Source of the DNA: Larimichthys crocea
Lineage: Eukaryota; Chordata; Actinopteri; Sciaenidae
NCBI RefSeq assembly: GCF_000972845.2
Contig: NC_040032.1
Coordinates: 19,462,636 to 19,526,635 of the forward strand
DNA length: 64,000 nt
Direction of reading: 5' to 3'
Shown here piece by piece: positions 49,936-62,771 of this stretch. Within the stretch, counting starts at the first letter, position 1. Each line of letters opens with the position of its first letter. A model generated the notes under the pieces. It ran no database searches. It was not told the DNA's origin and saw nothing but the letters and a program-made list of their open reading frames with translations. The translations under genes were made by a program, and so were the position numbers.

Positions 49936-51754
49936 GATATTTATTTTTGGGGTAAGGTTCACTAAAGCCACGGAAACAAAATCCTCCTAAAACTGATTTA
50001 AGAAAGAACATGAGGAGCGGGTCTGTTCAGAAGCAAGTATATCTTTCCACCTCCATCCCCAAATGCACATTCCACCATGCTTGGTTGGCTGAGCGAAGAG
50101 TGGTCAAGTGCAATGGAAACCTCAGATGATGCCAAGGCTCCATTTGCACCTCACCAAATTTGCCGCTCTTTCAATTCCCACCTGGTTCCCTACCAACCTC
50201 CTGGCCTCCCTCCCTGCTCCTCCTTTTCCTCTTTCCCAGCCTCATCCCACCAACGTTGCTGTCTATGCTACCTTTATTACTGCACAGGTTAGGGGAAGAA
50301 GGCAGCTTGCCCACTGGCCCATGTCAGGTTGTACTCAAACATATCTAAAACAAGAAGGGCTCAGTGTGCTGTGAGTTATGGCAATGGTGTCTGAAAAGTC
50401 AAGGTTTGCTAAGAAATTATTTCAAGGACTTTGTCCTGCTTGCTAGCATGGGCAAGTGTCAGTGTTAAAGACAGTGTTTTCTAATATAATGACATAAATG
50501 ATTCATGACGGGATATACTGTACAACACAATATGTGCATTGCACTTCTGGCCTGCAGGTGTGCAGTTGGAAGATGTGTTAAACCCTTAAAACCGTTAATT
50601 AATTAAGACCTAATCTTGGCATCAAAAGAAATAAGATGTAAAATAGCATTGTTTTTTCCTTCTTGTTTCTTCTTTCATTCAAAGCTGATATTCTTAAATA
50701 GATGATTTTCTTTGGTTGCAGGTTGAAACTTTGCATTTTTATTTCATGCTACATTCCTTATTTTGCTTTTTGGGGTCTTCTGGTGTAAGAATTCTAGTAC
50801 CGTCTCTAGCAGTGATTCACTGATGCCTGCACGACTGTCAGTCCAATTTCGTTAGATAAAAAGAAACATGCTATTCATTTAACAATCGTGTCTAGAAGTT
50901 GGCAGTGGTCATGTCAGGCACATTCTGTGGAGGAGTGAGCGGTATCCCTGTAGAACACATTTTTTTGGAAATCCTGGAGTACATTTCATTACCCGTTTTT
51001 CCTTAAAGTGTGTTTACATGTGTGCATAAATGCATCTCAGTGGGCGTATGAAAAAAAGCACCCAGAGACAAAGCAGTTACTCAAGCAGAAAAAAACAAAA
51101 CAAAACTCTGCATTTGGGAGGAAAACAATTCCCACTTGCAGCTAAGGGAGGGGATATGTTTTATATGCTAGACAGCAAAAAAAAAACACATTTAAGAAAT
51201 TATTTCATAAGAACAAGAGAAAAAGAAATGTGCACATGCAAGAAATAGATGACAAAGAAACAGATGACAAAGATGTTCCGTCTTGATCTTTCATCCAAGT
51301 CTGGACATTTTGTACATCTTGCATGGCCATTATTTAGCAGTGTTGCATACTAACAACTAAACATGCTGAGTATAGGAGGAGAAGAACAGCTCCCAGTCCT
51401 GTTGTTGCATCGCACTGAGTAATTTTTGCTAAAATATCAGTGTAGCTCTCTCTCTTGAACCTAGTATGTGAAAACTACAAAAAAGTCCAGGGGCCAGATG
51501 CATAAATCTCTTTGTAGTGCGTTTTTAAAGATGTGTGAGCATTTTATAAATTCCAGTCACTGAAGTGGGACACACGTTCCCTCTACAAGTCCTTCATTTT
51601 GTAAGAAATAACATTCAATACTACTACCTGCTCCGACAATCTATTGACCTGTGAATGTAAAGAATGGCAAAGAAAGACGTGCAAATTCACTGTTGTCTTT
51701 CATCGATCATCATCAGTGTTCTGCAACAAATCAGAGTAGTCATTCTTACGTATA
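49936..51754. other. Non-coding sequence, no gene seen
   Basis: Frames at 50077-50374 overlap in three phases across a CT-rich stretch and are spurious. GGGGCCAGATGCATAAAT at 51489-51506 resembles a terminal motif of some fish MITEs, but no partner end is visible. Nothing else is recognised. Confidence 0.45.
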
Positions 51755-52520
51755 CGGTAGGATCCAAAGGTCTGAGACCACATTTTCAAATTTTTTGATG
51801 TAAACATGTAAATACTCCGGAAGTTTGAGGATTCAGAAGCTTTCTTGTTGTGCTCTCATTGGTTGAGTTGCAGTTACCAAACCACTTCTCAGGAGGGGAA
51901 AGAAGGCCCAACACTTGGGACATGGACTTAAGAAATACCAGTGTTTCACAGTGGATGACTGGAAAAAAAGTTCTATATACTGATGAATCCAAGTTTGAGA
52001 TTTATGGCAGTAACAGAAGGGTGCATATAAGGAGACAAACACGAGAGAGAATGATACCACAGGGTATCCAACCCACAGTGATACATAGTGGTAGGAATAT
52101 TTAAGTCTTTGGGGTGTTTTGCCGACTCTGGAATTGGACACCTGCATCAGACTGTCTACATCCTGACCAAGGAGAAGTAGCACTGCATTCTTCAGAGACA
52201 CGCTATACCCTCTGGTAAACACACCTTAAAGCTTTGGAAGAACTACTTTAAAACCAAGGAGTCTTGACTGTTTTGGACTTTCCTTCACAGTCACCTAATC
52301 TAAACTTCATTAAACATTTATGGGGTCACTAAAAATAAATGTCAAGAAAGCCAAGCATTCTGTTACATAACAAGAAGCTCTTTGGATTGCAAAGTTGGAT
52401 TGAAGTTTGCAAATCATGCTGGGATAACATGGGTCAATAGGTTTTACACAAACTTGTGGAGTCCATGTCGGTTTAACTTCATGCTGTTAACACAAAACAG
52501 GGACGTACAAAAAAACTTGT
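51755..52520 (+). mobile_element. Tc1-like DNA transposon, decayed and internally deleted
   Basis: A TA dinucleotide (51753-51754) precedes CGGTAGGATCCAAAGGTCTG, a Tc1-type left end of the 'GGATCCAAAAGTCTGAGACCAC' kind. About 140 bp further on, transposase homology starts, already past the N-terminal helix-turn-helix region, so roughly the first half of the gene is deleted. Homology continues to a C-terminal tail near 52515. The right terminal repeat was not found. A full element would be about 1.3-1.6 kb. It lies in otherwise unremarkable non-coding DNA. Confidence 0.85.
51895..52515 (+). pseudogene. Tc1-family DDE transposase fragment, catalytically dead
   Basis: Tc1/mariner transposases cut and paste DNA at TA sites with a DD34E catalytic triad in an RNase H-like fold. 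Here the fragment shows KKYQCFTVDDWKK (51930-51968) and then, after a frameshift in an A run, VLYTDESKFEIYGSNRRV with the first catalytic Asp at 51982-51984. An in-frame stop follows at 52102-52104 before the VFGVF block, which matches the family's VWGCF. The block CILQRHAIPSGKHT (52184 on) corresponds to family ILQQDNDPKHT, so the second Asp is now His (52199-52201). The block QSPNLNFIKHLW (52288 on) corresponds to QSPDLNPIEHLW, so the catalytic Glu is Lys (52312-52314). A C-terminal block with VESM…LHAVNTKQGRT follows. The DNA-binding half is absent. It is certainly non-functional. Confidence 0.9.
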
Positions 52521-54298
52521 ATATTAAGATCTGTCTTTTCATTAAAATTGTTAGGATGATACCACTGTAATTATTACTACAGCTATGTACTTACGTACTA
52601 CCTGGACTCAAGTCATGAATCTGAAGGCCCTTTTATTTAGAATGACATGATATCCCCTCATGCCCATATAAAATATGTCTTATATATTACCTGTTTTTCT
52701 GTGCCCTGTATTGTCACATTCAGATGTAACAACAATGCTGTGCTGCACAATAAAATAAAGGCTCAGAAATGAGAAATTACATAGGACACAGGAATAATAA
52801 TAGTGTATTGATATGCTTTAAAATGAAGTTTATTTTGAAGAAATAAAAGCATGAAAAACATGAATTACTTCTTTTATTTTGTATGTTTTAATGAAGGCGA
52901 TATGATGAAAAGAAATACACATTTCAGGACATGTGATCTATAAACACAGAGAATTATTCCTCCAATGTAGGGGATACTAATAAACTGAACACACAAGTAT
53001 TAATCAAAGTTCAGTTTAAAATATGTCTCTGATTAGCATAGGCTATAAAATTCATACACAAGAGGAAATTAGCTCAACTAATCCAATATTTTTAATAACC
53101 AGATTCTGTTTTCCATCTTCATATTTTGTTTGTAGCTCTAGTTGGACGTGTTTACTGTTTCACTTCTCGTTCTATTTTTAATAAATAATACTTTATGTGT
53201 GGGGAATACTGCCATTTATATTATTAATAAATCTGGCTCCAGATGTTCTCTACAGCAGTAACTGTCAGGGATCCTCAGTGTTTTCTCTTTGTGTCCCACT
53301 CCTAACATAATAAAGATAAGGTTGAAGAGATTAGTTGCACATGCAACAGCCACAGGTTCAGCCCTCAGTGTTTTTCTGCAGCAAACTGTGGCACTGCAAG
53401 CAAGTTACACCCCATGGAACACTTCTCTTGTTTTTCCACATAAAAGACCACAGCAGCTGTTCCACCATTTTGCAGCTTACCAGCTCACAATGTTCTCCAT
53501 CACCCTCCACCCCACTCCTACTCCGTCATCTTATTCCTTCCCTCTCTCCCTCTCTCTCTCTCTCACCTGAGGGTGTGATTAGCAGAGTCGATTAACGTGC
53601 ACTAATCAGGCTAAAACACAGACTGACAGATGTAGAATGCCAAAAATGACTTTTTTTCCCCCCCTGCTAACTTTTTCTTTCCCCAAGTGATTTCCTTAAA
53701 TTAGTGAAGGGCGTCTTGCCACAATTCATCATCAGGGTAATTGTTGGTGGGTGTGAGAGTGTGTGGTACGTAGAACATTGTAGACAGTCCAATGTCAGTA
53801 CATGCTTCTCTTGAAATAAGAGAATTGCCTTGGCTCTTGAATGTTAAACAAAACCAGCACGGTGAACAAAAGCAAGGAAGCAGGAGACGCCAGCTTTTCT
53901 CTGCCCAATGTCCCTGACAGCCTCTGTGACAATACTGTCTTTCCAAGGCTGTAGCAGGCTTAGTTCAAACGCCAGCTTGTCAGCCTTGACCTCTCACCTC
54001 ATATCTGAAAGGATCTCTCGGTATGCACAAGTCTCCTCTTTACAGAGGCGACCACTTCATGCTAATCACGTGTAGCTTTCCAAGGTACACTGACAATAAG
54101 GTGGTTTCTGAGTAATTTACACAAGAGAAGTACTCACCATCCATTTGCGGAAAACTTCAATTCTTGCACAAATCTCGAAATATCAAACGTTTTTGATACC
54201 AAATCACAGCATAAATTTTCTATGGTGTTCATGAAGGTCTTAGTGTCTTAATGTGGTATTTGAATTTTTTTTTGTTATGACATTTTGATATATATTGT

Positions 54299-54387
54299 GG
54301 GTGTGTGTGTGGGTGTGTGTTGTTGTTGTGTCTATATATATATATATCTATATATCTATTCTATATCAAATTATATATATGTATATG

Positions 54388-54423
<36 letters not shown>

Positions 54424-54480
54424 ATATATATATATATATGATATATGTATAATTGTATGTATGGTGTGTGTAGGTGGTGT
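54299..54480. repeat. Complex GT/TA simple-repeat array
   Basis: A GTGTGTGT/GGGTGTGTG/TTGTTG stretch passes into long TATATA runs broken by GTA, AGA and GATA units and ends in GTATGGTGTGTGTAGGTGG. The mixed, irregular composition suggests either a hypermutable array or sequencing errors in a homopolymer-like region. Confidence 0.85.
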
Positions 54481-55441
54481 GTAAAAACCAAAAACGTATG
54501 AGGCATAATACAGCACAAAAATTGCATCATATATCAATCATAATCTTGAATCATTCTACACTCATACAAATACAAGATGCACTTAAATAAAACACAATGT
54601 TATGACATATGTCTGAGACAAACTTGACACGTGCTGAGCTGATGCTGATGATGTATACCACTTCTATGTGCTACCTACTGTTGACCTGAAATCTCCCCCT
54701 AACGATCCGCTAACTCACCCTAAAAAATACAAAAATATGTTTATTATAAAGAGATTAACTTGTATTCAAATGGAAATGGTATATAGTGTATACATGTCAC
54801 ATTCAGTAAGCTTTTCTGTTCATATAAAGAGTGATGTTTTTTATTTTCATTTTCATAGTAAGAGCAATGTGTGGCAGAAATATGCATTTGCAGAGCACAA
54901 TCTCAGAAGATGAAAACAAGAGAAGTAGTAAGAATAGGTGGGGACCTGCTTGTATTTCCTGCCACTTCCATCACCCTTAATCATATCTTCTCTTTATTGA
55001 CATGCCAGTAATAACAAGAAACAAAAACAGCCTCCCAATGTCTTTGATTTGAAAAGTCTCTTTCTGACACCCTTAACAATGTCTTCTCTTCATTAATATG
55101 CCACCTCTTCCACCTCAACCAAATGTAAAAGCTTTCATTTTCATTTCATTTATTATGGGCAAATTCAAAATGTGCATAAAAATTGGTGGATGGAAACCAA
55201 CTTAATGTGAGCAGCAGCACTGGCAGTAGGATAAGGAGCAGGACATGAATAGAAGTGGGCCTCAAGATATGTGTGTAGATTGTGTCATGTTGTCTTGAGT
55301 GTAGTAACAAGGCTTGCTGCAGGAACATGTCTGCTTAAACTATAGTACCCTTTGCACGGTTGACTACCATTCATGTAGACTTCTTTTTTCCTTTTTTTTT
55401 TGTGTTGAGTTTCGATGGTCTCACAGGAGGTTTCCCGATGA

Positions 55442-55467
55442 TTTACACTGTTATTAAACAGTGTAAA
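55442..55467. repeat. 10-bp perfect hairpin
   Basis: TTTACACTGT (55442-55451) pairs with ACAGTGTAAA (55458-55467) around a six-base AT loop. It is a small palindrome with no other context. Confidence 0.75.
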
Positions 55468-58400
55468 ATCCCAGTGCCTGTGCAGTGTTTCCAGTCTAAC
55501 TGGGGACTTTTGGGGTATTTGATATTGCATCCTAATCATACAGCATGACCTTCCTGTCATAACAAAGGCCTCAAGGTTATCCAGTCATGTGGACTAAATA
55601 TAAACTTGGTCAAACTGAACTTCTTTGCTATTTAAAAGAAACATAGAAGAAATAACCATGGATTTGTCATTTTTAAAATGTATGGCAGCTCAGAACTTTG
55701 TTACTTCAAAGTTAAAGAGGCATATGTTTAATTTGGCCTTGTGAGTTTTGTGCTTTGTGCGGAGTTAATGCTTAAATGTGTTCTTGCAAAGCCATGTAAT
55801 CCTTTATGTGATCAGGAAAGCATGAGGTTTGAGGGTTGGGTGAAATGATGTGGATTGGGTAATCCCCCAAGGTCTTACTGCACTTGGCAAAATGAGAGAC
55901 ATCCCCTATGGTCTTAGCATGCGGTTAAATAATGATGTCTTTCCTGCACACCGCTCTGCTTTCCCGCTCATGAATTAATAAATATATGAACACAATGTTT
56001 TGTACTAAACCTTACCATCACCCAGGAGCCTTTAAAAGAACACATTTTTAAATGTGAATCAGTGGTCCGGTGTGACATTTTGAAAACTGTTGCCCTGCAT
56101 TTGTTCTGCTCTAATACATGTGACATGTATTTAACTCAAATGGTGGAAATCAGTCACAGTGTATGATGTTTAGTTACAGTAGAAGAGCTTATTTTGCTGT
56201 GTGTTTGCTTTGAGCAGCTGCACTGACAGAATAAATAATTTTTAATGAGATGACTAAGGTATTTTTTTTACTAACATGACTGTATAATGTATCAAAAGCT
56301 GTTCACATTCTATTCAAACTGAATCTGAAATGATCATTATGCATCTGTAGGTGCATGTCCCTATATGCCTCCATCTAGCAACAGCAACTGCAATTAATTT
56401 AACAGCAATGGAAGAAGAGTAAAGCCTACATAGCAACCTCTAGAAGATGCAATGTTTATTCCAATCCCCATGGAAATACTGATGATTTTTCTATTCTTAA
56501 ATCCTTACCTGTATTGTGGCTAAAAATGTGAAACGTCCTCACAATGTCACTACAGAATACGTCAAAGAAATCACCAAATTAGTTCTTTTTTTTCTTCTTT
56601 TTACTTGTCATGTGGAGGAGGAATGTGTGCACCACTTGCCATCATCCTGTCGTATAATATCATGCGATTTAAAAGTGGCACACTTGTTTTGCCTGATTAT
56701 CTCGTACCCTTGCGGAAAGTTTAGTCTAATAGTGGTTCTTGTTGTAAGGACATTGGACTAACTAAATTCTGGCAGTTCTACAAAAATTGGCAGGAGGATG
56801 GTGGCTCATGATCCAAATGGAGAGCATGGAAAATGTCAGTAAATTTTCAGTTTATTATATCTAATGTTTAATGTTACTGAGAAAAATATTGGCCTTCAAT
56901 CATTTGTTTATTTATTAGGTTATTTTCCACTGGGTACGACAAATATTTATACCAAATGTCAGTCATTTGACCGATATCTTGTTCTGGATCAGCATGTCAG
57001 ATGTTCAGACTAAACCCAGTGACTGTCCGACATTGTTATTTTCAGACCACACAACACTGGGTTGAACCATGAACACAATCTCCATTAAACTAAACCATGG
57101 ATCTATATTAGTGTTCCCATGTGTGCATGATGTATTGTGTATGTCACTGCAACAGCGAGTCTTAGAGCTCTTTTTAATGACTTTTTCTAAACAATGGCAG
57201 CTTGTGACTTCCTTGGACGTTAGCAAAGCTGCATTACAGTGTTAGCTCCGCTGTTGAAAGACAGTAATGACAGAAATAATCAAATTTGGACTGCTATTAT
57301 CCTTTAGGTTGTAGGTGTATTATGCCCAGTCCACTGGATTGTTTGAGCTTGGCTGAGTTGTTACTGTGACAAAAGAGAAGTCCACATGATTGACCAGGCT
57401 GCCAAACTGTGCTTCTCTCTATCCTGACAGATAAAGACATTAGTTGCGCCTTGTCACTGTGTTGCGCTACAACAAAACAATTTGCCTTGGCTTAAGGTCT
57501 GTAGCTTTTGTCATTTTCTAACACATAGGTGGGAAAGATGGGAGTAGCTGTCTGACAGCTGTAGACTTTTTGCTAACAGTGGTGCTCCCCTTCAACAAGT
57601 TTCTTTTAAGATGAAAGCCCTGCATGCTTTTATCCCACTTCCGTATTTGACATACAGGCAGGGGTTGTGGCTCTGTTCTTGTCTCAAAGTGATATTGTGT
57701 CATTTGATCTTGGCAGATGGGAAGACATCTGAGGCCTGATTGGGTTAAGAAAAACAGCGACGAGCACAGTTTGACACTGTGCTAAAATATGTGCCATCCT
57801 GCTTTGAAAAGACAATTAACATGGGAGCCAATTGCTGTTGCCTTTTTGTCTTCTCTGTCCTGTCACAACAGTGGCCTGACATCTTTTTGTAGTGTAGTGC
57901 TCAATTAGCATTACTCTGACTTGAAAAATGTAGTAAAAGATCTAGATTCTGTGCCAGTCTGTCACACACCTCAGTGCCTTACAGTTTAGGTCACTAGATA
58001 TAATGTAAATTATAGGCAATGTGACATTCTTTGGCAAGACCTGCCAAATCTACTCTCTTCTCATCCAAGACATACAATTAACCTCATGACTTACTGATAA
58101 CTTGCTGCTAAATTGGTCCAAAGCAGAACTCATTTGGCTGAAACTATTTGTCCCTGAAGCCAGAGGTAGCTTCCGTGACATCAGAGGAAAGTAGGGTAAA
58201 GTTTAGAACATGAAATCTAAAAAGGAGGACATTTTCTATTCTCCCCCTTAATTAGCTCATGCCCACATATCCACCCTCACCTAAAAGTTTCTAAATCTGT
58301 GGATTGGCCTCATTAGAGGAGTAGAGCACTGCAGTCAGGGATGTGTGATCAATAGCCCAAACTGAGAGTAGACCCATGCTGATCACTTGCTAAATCCCAC

Positions 58401-61400
58401 TTCTGATAGGAGTTGTTGTTCGGCACCAGCAGAGCTAACTCAGTTGATTAAATATCCACCTCCCTACCCTCCTTTTTCCTCCCATCTCTGCAGGCCTGAG
58501 TGATTGCCTGAGATGGGAAGGAGGGCTTATGGAGGGAGGGCAGGAGACTGATGGAGGAATGAAGGGAGGGCAAAAAAGAGGAAAGATCAATTGTGGATTT
58601 AGCTGAAAGCACAACCTTGGCGAGTGCATGCAACCCACAGCAGATAATATGATTATCTTGGGAGGAAAAACAAAACAAAACAAAGAACCCCACCTCACTG
58701 CAATATGCAAAGGAAGATGTAAGAGGAGTCTTGTCTTCTATGCAGGCTTTAATTCAACAATATTTACTGGATGCCATGCTCATTTTTTTATCTCTGCCAC
58801 CAGCTTAAGAAATATTAATAAATAAATCATGAACTAATACCATGGTCCAGGGTGTATTATATTGTGGGGATGACAAGAAGCTCACTAATGCAGTGGAATT
58901 GTGCATTATTTGTCAGTGGGAGTGAAAAATATGAGGAGCTGGCACATCAATCAATGTTGCCATTTCTGCATGGCAGTATTGAACAGTGTGGATTAGCCAC
59001 CCACTGTGAGGAATCAGTGAAGGACAAATAAATGCATGATGATTTTTTTTCATCCTCTGTCCCTCTGTCTTTTGTCCATACTGTCACTGTGTGCCTCAAA
59101 GTAATTATCAGCTGATGAATGGTAGATTGTTTTTCCAGCTCCCTCATGGTGTTGTGGCTGTTGTTCTCTGGTAGATGCTGACAACAAGGAACAGGAATTT
59201 TCAATCTGAATTTTTAAGTTAGGAAATCTCAAAAGAAAACAGAAGAGATATGTGCTGTTGTGTGATTGAATTCTCAAAGTGTACCTTCTTTCATTCCCAA
59301 TATTACCCAATATCTGATATAAATATAAATATAAATATATATTTTTTATTTTTTTTTAATCAAATTCATTTGTGCTAGATAACCTGAATATTCAAGAAAA
59401 AAAAACATTCTACAACTTTAGATGCTTATGGTGTCCCCACCTACAGTATGGGTTATATATTGTTATGATATTAGTGTACCTACCAAATGAGTTTGTGAGA
59501 TCTAGAAATGTGTTGACTTCACTAAAAATACTGTAGGTCCAACAAGGCACATGATCAAACAGGTTGTAAAAAAGGTGATTTTAATCAGATAATGTTAACC
59601 ACTTTACTTGGAGGAGAAATTTAAAGAGAGCATAACCTTAACTTCAATAATAAAAGCCCAAATCCATCACAAGAGATTAAACTACTAAATATAATAATAT
59701 AATAAAAGTTCATTTGGTTTTAATGGCTCAAAAGAAATCAGTGTATATCTTGGGAGGAGACATGGCATGAACGAATTTGAAGTTGAAGTCACACTCTCTG
59801 CACTACCAAACATCCATCTGATCTCCTCCCTAAGATGTTATGCTACTGTATAATAATTATTCCACCTCTGATGCTACTGAGAAAGGATGGTCATTATGTC
59901 CATGACTGCAAGAGGTCGCTATTTAGAAAAACATCAACACAGGTTGTTTTAAGCCTTCAACCAAATGACCTAAGCTGTTGTTTTTCCTGGTGAGGACAGC
60001 CTCCATCTGGAAGTATGACCCACATTCATTCGGAAATTTAATCTTATTCAAATTGGGCTTCAGAGAGGATCTTTTTTGTTTTGTTTTTAATCCTTCTTAG
60101 AGGCTTTTTTTTTTTTTTTTTCATTTTGTAACAGCCCGACTCTGTTTTTTGCAGCTTTGGCCATCATTCTTATTATCAGTTATAATCATATTATACTCAT
60201 CAATATCATTAACGTGATGGTATAACCAGAGCTTTACAATGAGATCCAAAGGGGCAGCTGACAGGAGCTACCATACAACCAGGTTTGAAAGACTCTGAAT
60301 TCTAAAGAAAAGTTAAAACAAAAAGAAACGCTTTTATCAGTAAAACTCCTTGTAGAAACAAAGGTGGAAGTAGCACATTGTTTTCATATAACTAAAACAG
60401 CAGGGATGAGGTTGGGGTGGATTAGTAGGTCAGTTTTTATTTTCAACCAACAGTCAGGCTTAGTTCTTCTTTTAACCTTTTAACCTATCTATCATAGGTC
60501 CTCTAAATTTACCTTACAGTTTAACCCAAACTATGATCTATTTCAAATCCTAACAAGTATATAGATAAACGTAACCAAACCCTATCCATGTGGGCGACAG
60601 ATCTGAAAAAGCTACAGTGACCCTAGCTTTTTCTACAAAACATGTTTTGAAGACGCTGACCAACAATCTTGTGCTGCTCATAGTGTCAGATCAAAATAGG
60701 CCGCTTTGAACTGCAGTTATGAACCGCCTACTGTGTCATTTAGTTTTGAAGACTTGTTGAAGTAAGTTGTTTGGGGAGAAAAAGTTAAAATGGGGACAAC
60801 TGTGTGAGGTGTATGTGGTTGTTTTGTGCACTTTGGTGTGAAACTCTGTCTATACTTACTGCTTCCTCAGATTTTCCGACATCGGTGAGTAAAAAGTTGG
60901 AAGGTCTACATGTAAACCATCCAAAATCAAAGCTTGATCTAGTCCTTGTCTGCTTTGGCCTTTTTCCTTTGACAGCTCTTGGCCCTTGCTGCCAGAGGAG
61001 ACATTTAGAGTCACCAAGTATTATCCTCTTGCTGAGGGTGAGTGGCTGAGAACAGTATATAGACTTCTGTCTGGACATGTTGTCTCCAGCTCAGTCTTGC
61101 GCTGTCTCTCTTTCTCTCACGTAAAGGAAATGGAAGCTGCTCGCTGAAGATAAGCCTCTCGTTGCCTGTGAATTGCAGCTGCCACTGTCAATATGCAGCT
61201 GCGTTTCGGTATCCATTTCTACGTGTCGTGTCATTGGCAGAAGTGACAGGTAGATTGGATGGAAGACCTGCGTGCTGGGACGGGTCACTGGCTTGGGCAT
61301 CTGACGCCTGGAAAGCTGGTGTCAGCCCGCTAGCCATTGGCATTCAGACATACAGCTCAATGAGCATCGAAAATGGGCCTGTGAAGTGAGACGAGGCTGA

Positions 61401-61737
61401 ATGCATGTATTTCCTCCCAGAATACATTGGAAAGAACGGGACGATGTTGGAACGTGCTGGAGGTTTGAATGGAAAACGATGGTTGAATAAATGGAGCTTG
61501 TTTCAGGTTATTTCTTGTTTTAGCCTCCTCAGTGCCACATTATGCACAGCCAGTATTTATGACAGACAGTAGATCTCATGCATTAGTGTTGCAGTTTATT
61601 TAAAATACTGATAATAAAAATCACCAGCTCCTGTCAACAGCTATAACCCCATAATTTATTTTTAACTTTCAACTTTAAGATTTCAACTGTGCACTACTGA
61701 CTCAACATTACAATAATTTTGTGTGTAGTACATTATT

Positions 61738-61745
61738 ATTTATAC
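61738..61745. repeat. hAT target-site duplication, left copy
   Basis: ATTTATAC lies directly before the TAGGGCTG end and is repeated exactly at 63011-63018. An 8-bp duplication is the hallmark of hAT insertion. Confidence 0.9.
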
Positions 61746-62112
61746 TAGGGCTGCTCGATTATGGAAAAAATCAATATCACGATTATTTTGGTCAATATTG
61801 AAATCACGATTATTCAAACGATTTATTTTGAGTTTCACAATGCATTTATTCAGCATTTCTCTCTCTCTCAAAAAACACTTTGTTATTGATTCTTTATGCA
61901 AAATATTCAAATTGAAAATAAATTTTGGCTACAAATATGTACAGCTGTTTTGCAATGTATAAAGCATTAAATCAATAAAATAAATATACTTTATGGAACA
62001 TTAAATAAGGCATAGAAAAACATAAATGTATCCAAAATAAAGTATGGATCCAGCTGCTCTGCAAATTCTCTATATTTATAGAACAAAATAAATATAATAA
62101 TAAGCATAAGCA

Positions 62113-62208
62113 TCAATAAGCAATAAGCATCTTCTTGAAACCATCACCCTCGACTGTATTAATGGGTTGCATATCTTTAGCTAAGAAATATCCAAGGGCA
62201 GCTGTTAG
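62113..62208 (-). pseudogene. hAT transposase fragment after the BED linker
   Basis: Read on the minus strand from 62208 this gives LTAALGYFLAKDMQPINTVE followed by GDGFKKML and a stop at 62113-62115. This matches the block in ZBED-type hAT transposases just after the BED linker (family form 'ELTDAVTYCIAKDMLPI…V…GF'). It resumes the protein interrupted by the nested element at 62207-62509. The alignment spacing implies that only about one residue was lost at the junction. The rest of the transposase, including its catalytic core, is deleted. It has no function as a protein. Confidence 0.8.
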
Positions 62209-62509
62209 GCCCCGTTTAAACGGAGACATTTCCCTTAGTTTGTACCGATCTTTTACACGCAAACGGTGAATTCGCCTCTGAAAACGAATCGAGTTTTAGG
62301 CAGCTGATGCGCCAAAAGTGAAGATGATCATGAAAGCAAGCCGCCCATAGGCTTGGCGTAGTTATGATGGTGCTTGAAGGTGTATTTATGCAGGTTGATG
62401 TAAAGGAAAACATTTTTGAAAACGATGCTATGTGCACGATGTTATTTTGGAAAACGGAGGGAGGGAAATATTCGTTTCTCAACATACCCAACATGTGTAA
62501 ACGTAGCCT
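62207..62509. mobile_element. Nested MITE (GGCCCCGTTTAnAC ends) inside the hAT gene
   Basis: The insertion begins GGCCCCGTTTAAAC and, read from the opposite end on the minus strand, GGCTACGTTTACAC, giving 11 of 14 matching terminal bases. The interior has several 'AAAACG' blocks such as GAAAACGAATCG and GAAAACGGAG. Fish genomes carry abundant non-autonomous elements with ends of the form GGCCCCGTTTACAC. The boundaries are fixed mainly by interruption of the transposase reading frame. I could not recover a convincing target duplication, so the superfamily is left open. A 92-codon minus frame across it is not real. Confidence 0.65.
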
Positions 62510-62511
62510 GA

Positions 62512-62771
62512 TGTCTTGTGCCTCTCCGAACTTGTCGGATAAGGAGTCGCATTAAACAATGTGTCTGTGATCGATGACTGAGTTTGCGTTGACGTCTTGC
62601 TGGTTGTGGCACTGGCTTTGTCTTTTTGTTTTTTTTAATTCATTCGTTGTGAGTGACTTTGTGCTTTTGTTTGAGATGGTTGAATAAATTTGTAGTGTTA
62701 CCAAGAGGAGCAGCTATTACCTTGTAGCAAATCTTGCACATTATGTGCTGCTGCTTCTCGTCGGATTCTTT
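62512..62771 (-). pseudogene. hAT transposase N-terminus: BED zinc finger and linker
   Basis: BED fingers are DNA-binding zinc domains at the N-terminus of hAT transposases and of the ZBED proteins descended from them. On the minus strand, 62771-62640 encodes MCKICYKV…GNTTNLFNHLKQKH with spacing C-x2-C…H-x4-H, the BED pattern, ending in a stop at 62640-62642. After a frameshift in the poly(A) stretch, 62635-62512 encodes SSITDTLFNATPYPTSSERH, the conserved linker that follows the finger in this family. A stop lies just upstream (62772-62774), so no start codon belongs to this copy. The coding line then breaks at the nested MITE and resumes at 62208. Confidence 0.85.

Larger units (their letters stand above)
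52521..61737. other. Non-coding sequence with AT/GT arrays, no gene seen
   Basis: About 9.2 kb. It includes a complex TG/TA array at 54299-54480, a small hairpin at 55442-55467, a CT tract near 53540-53566, and an ATAAAT tract near 59316-59345. At 58459-58493 a pyrimidine-rich tract ends CTCTGCAG, with an 8-bp inverted repeat across it (CCCATCTC at 58481-58488 and GAGATGGG at 58510-58517). Open frames have no recognisable domain; 61162-61389 is the most protein-like by composition but is unsupported. Confidence 0.45.

Noticed and set aside
51833..52222. 129-codon minus-strand frame across the Tc1 element
   Set aside because: It is antisense to the recognised transposase and has no motif of its own.
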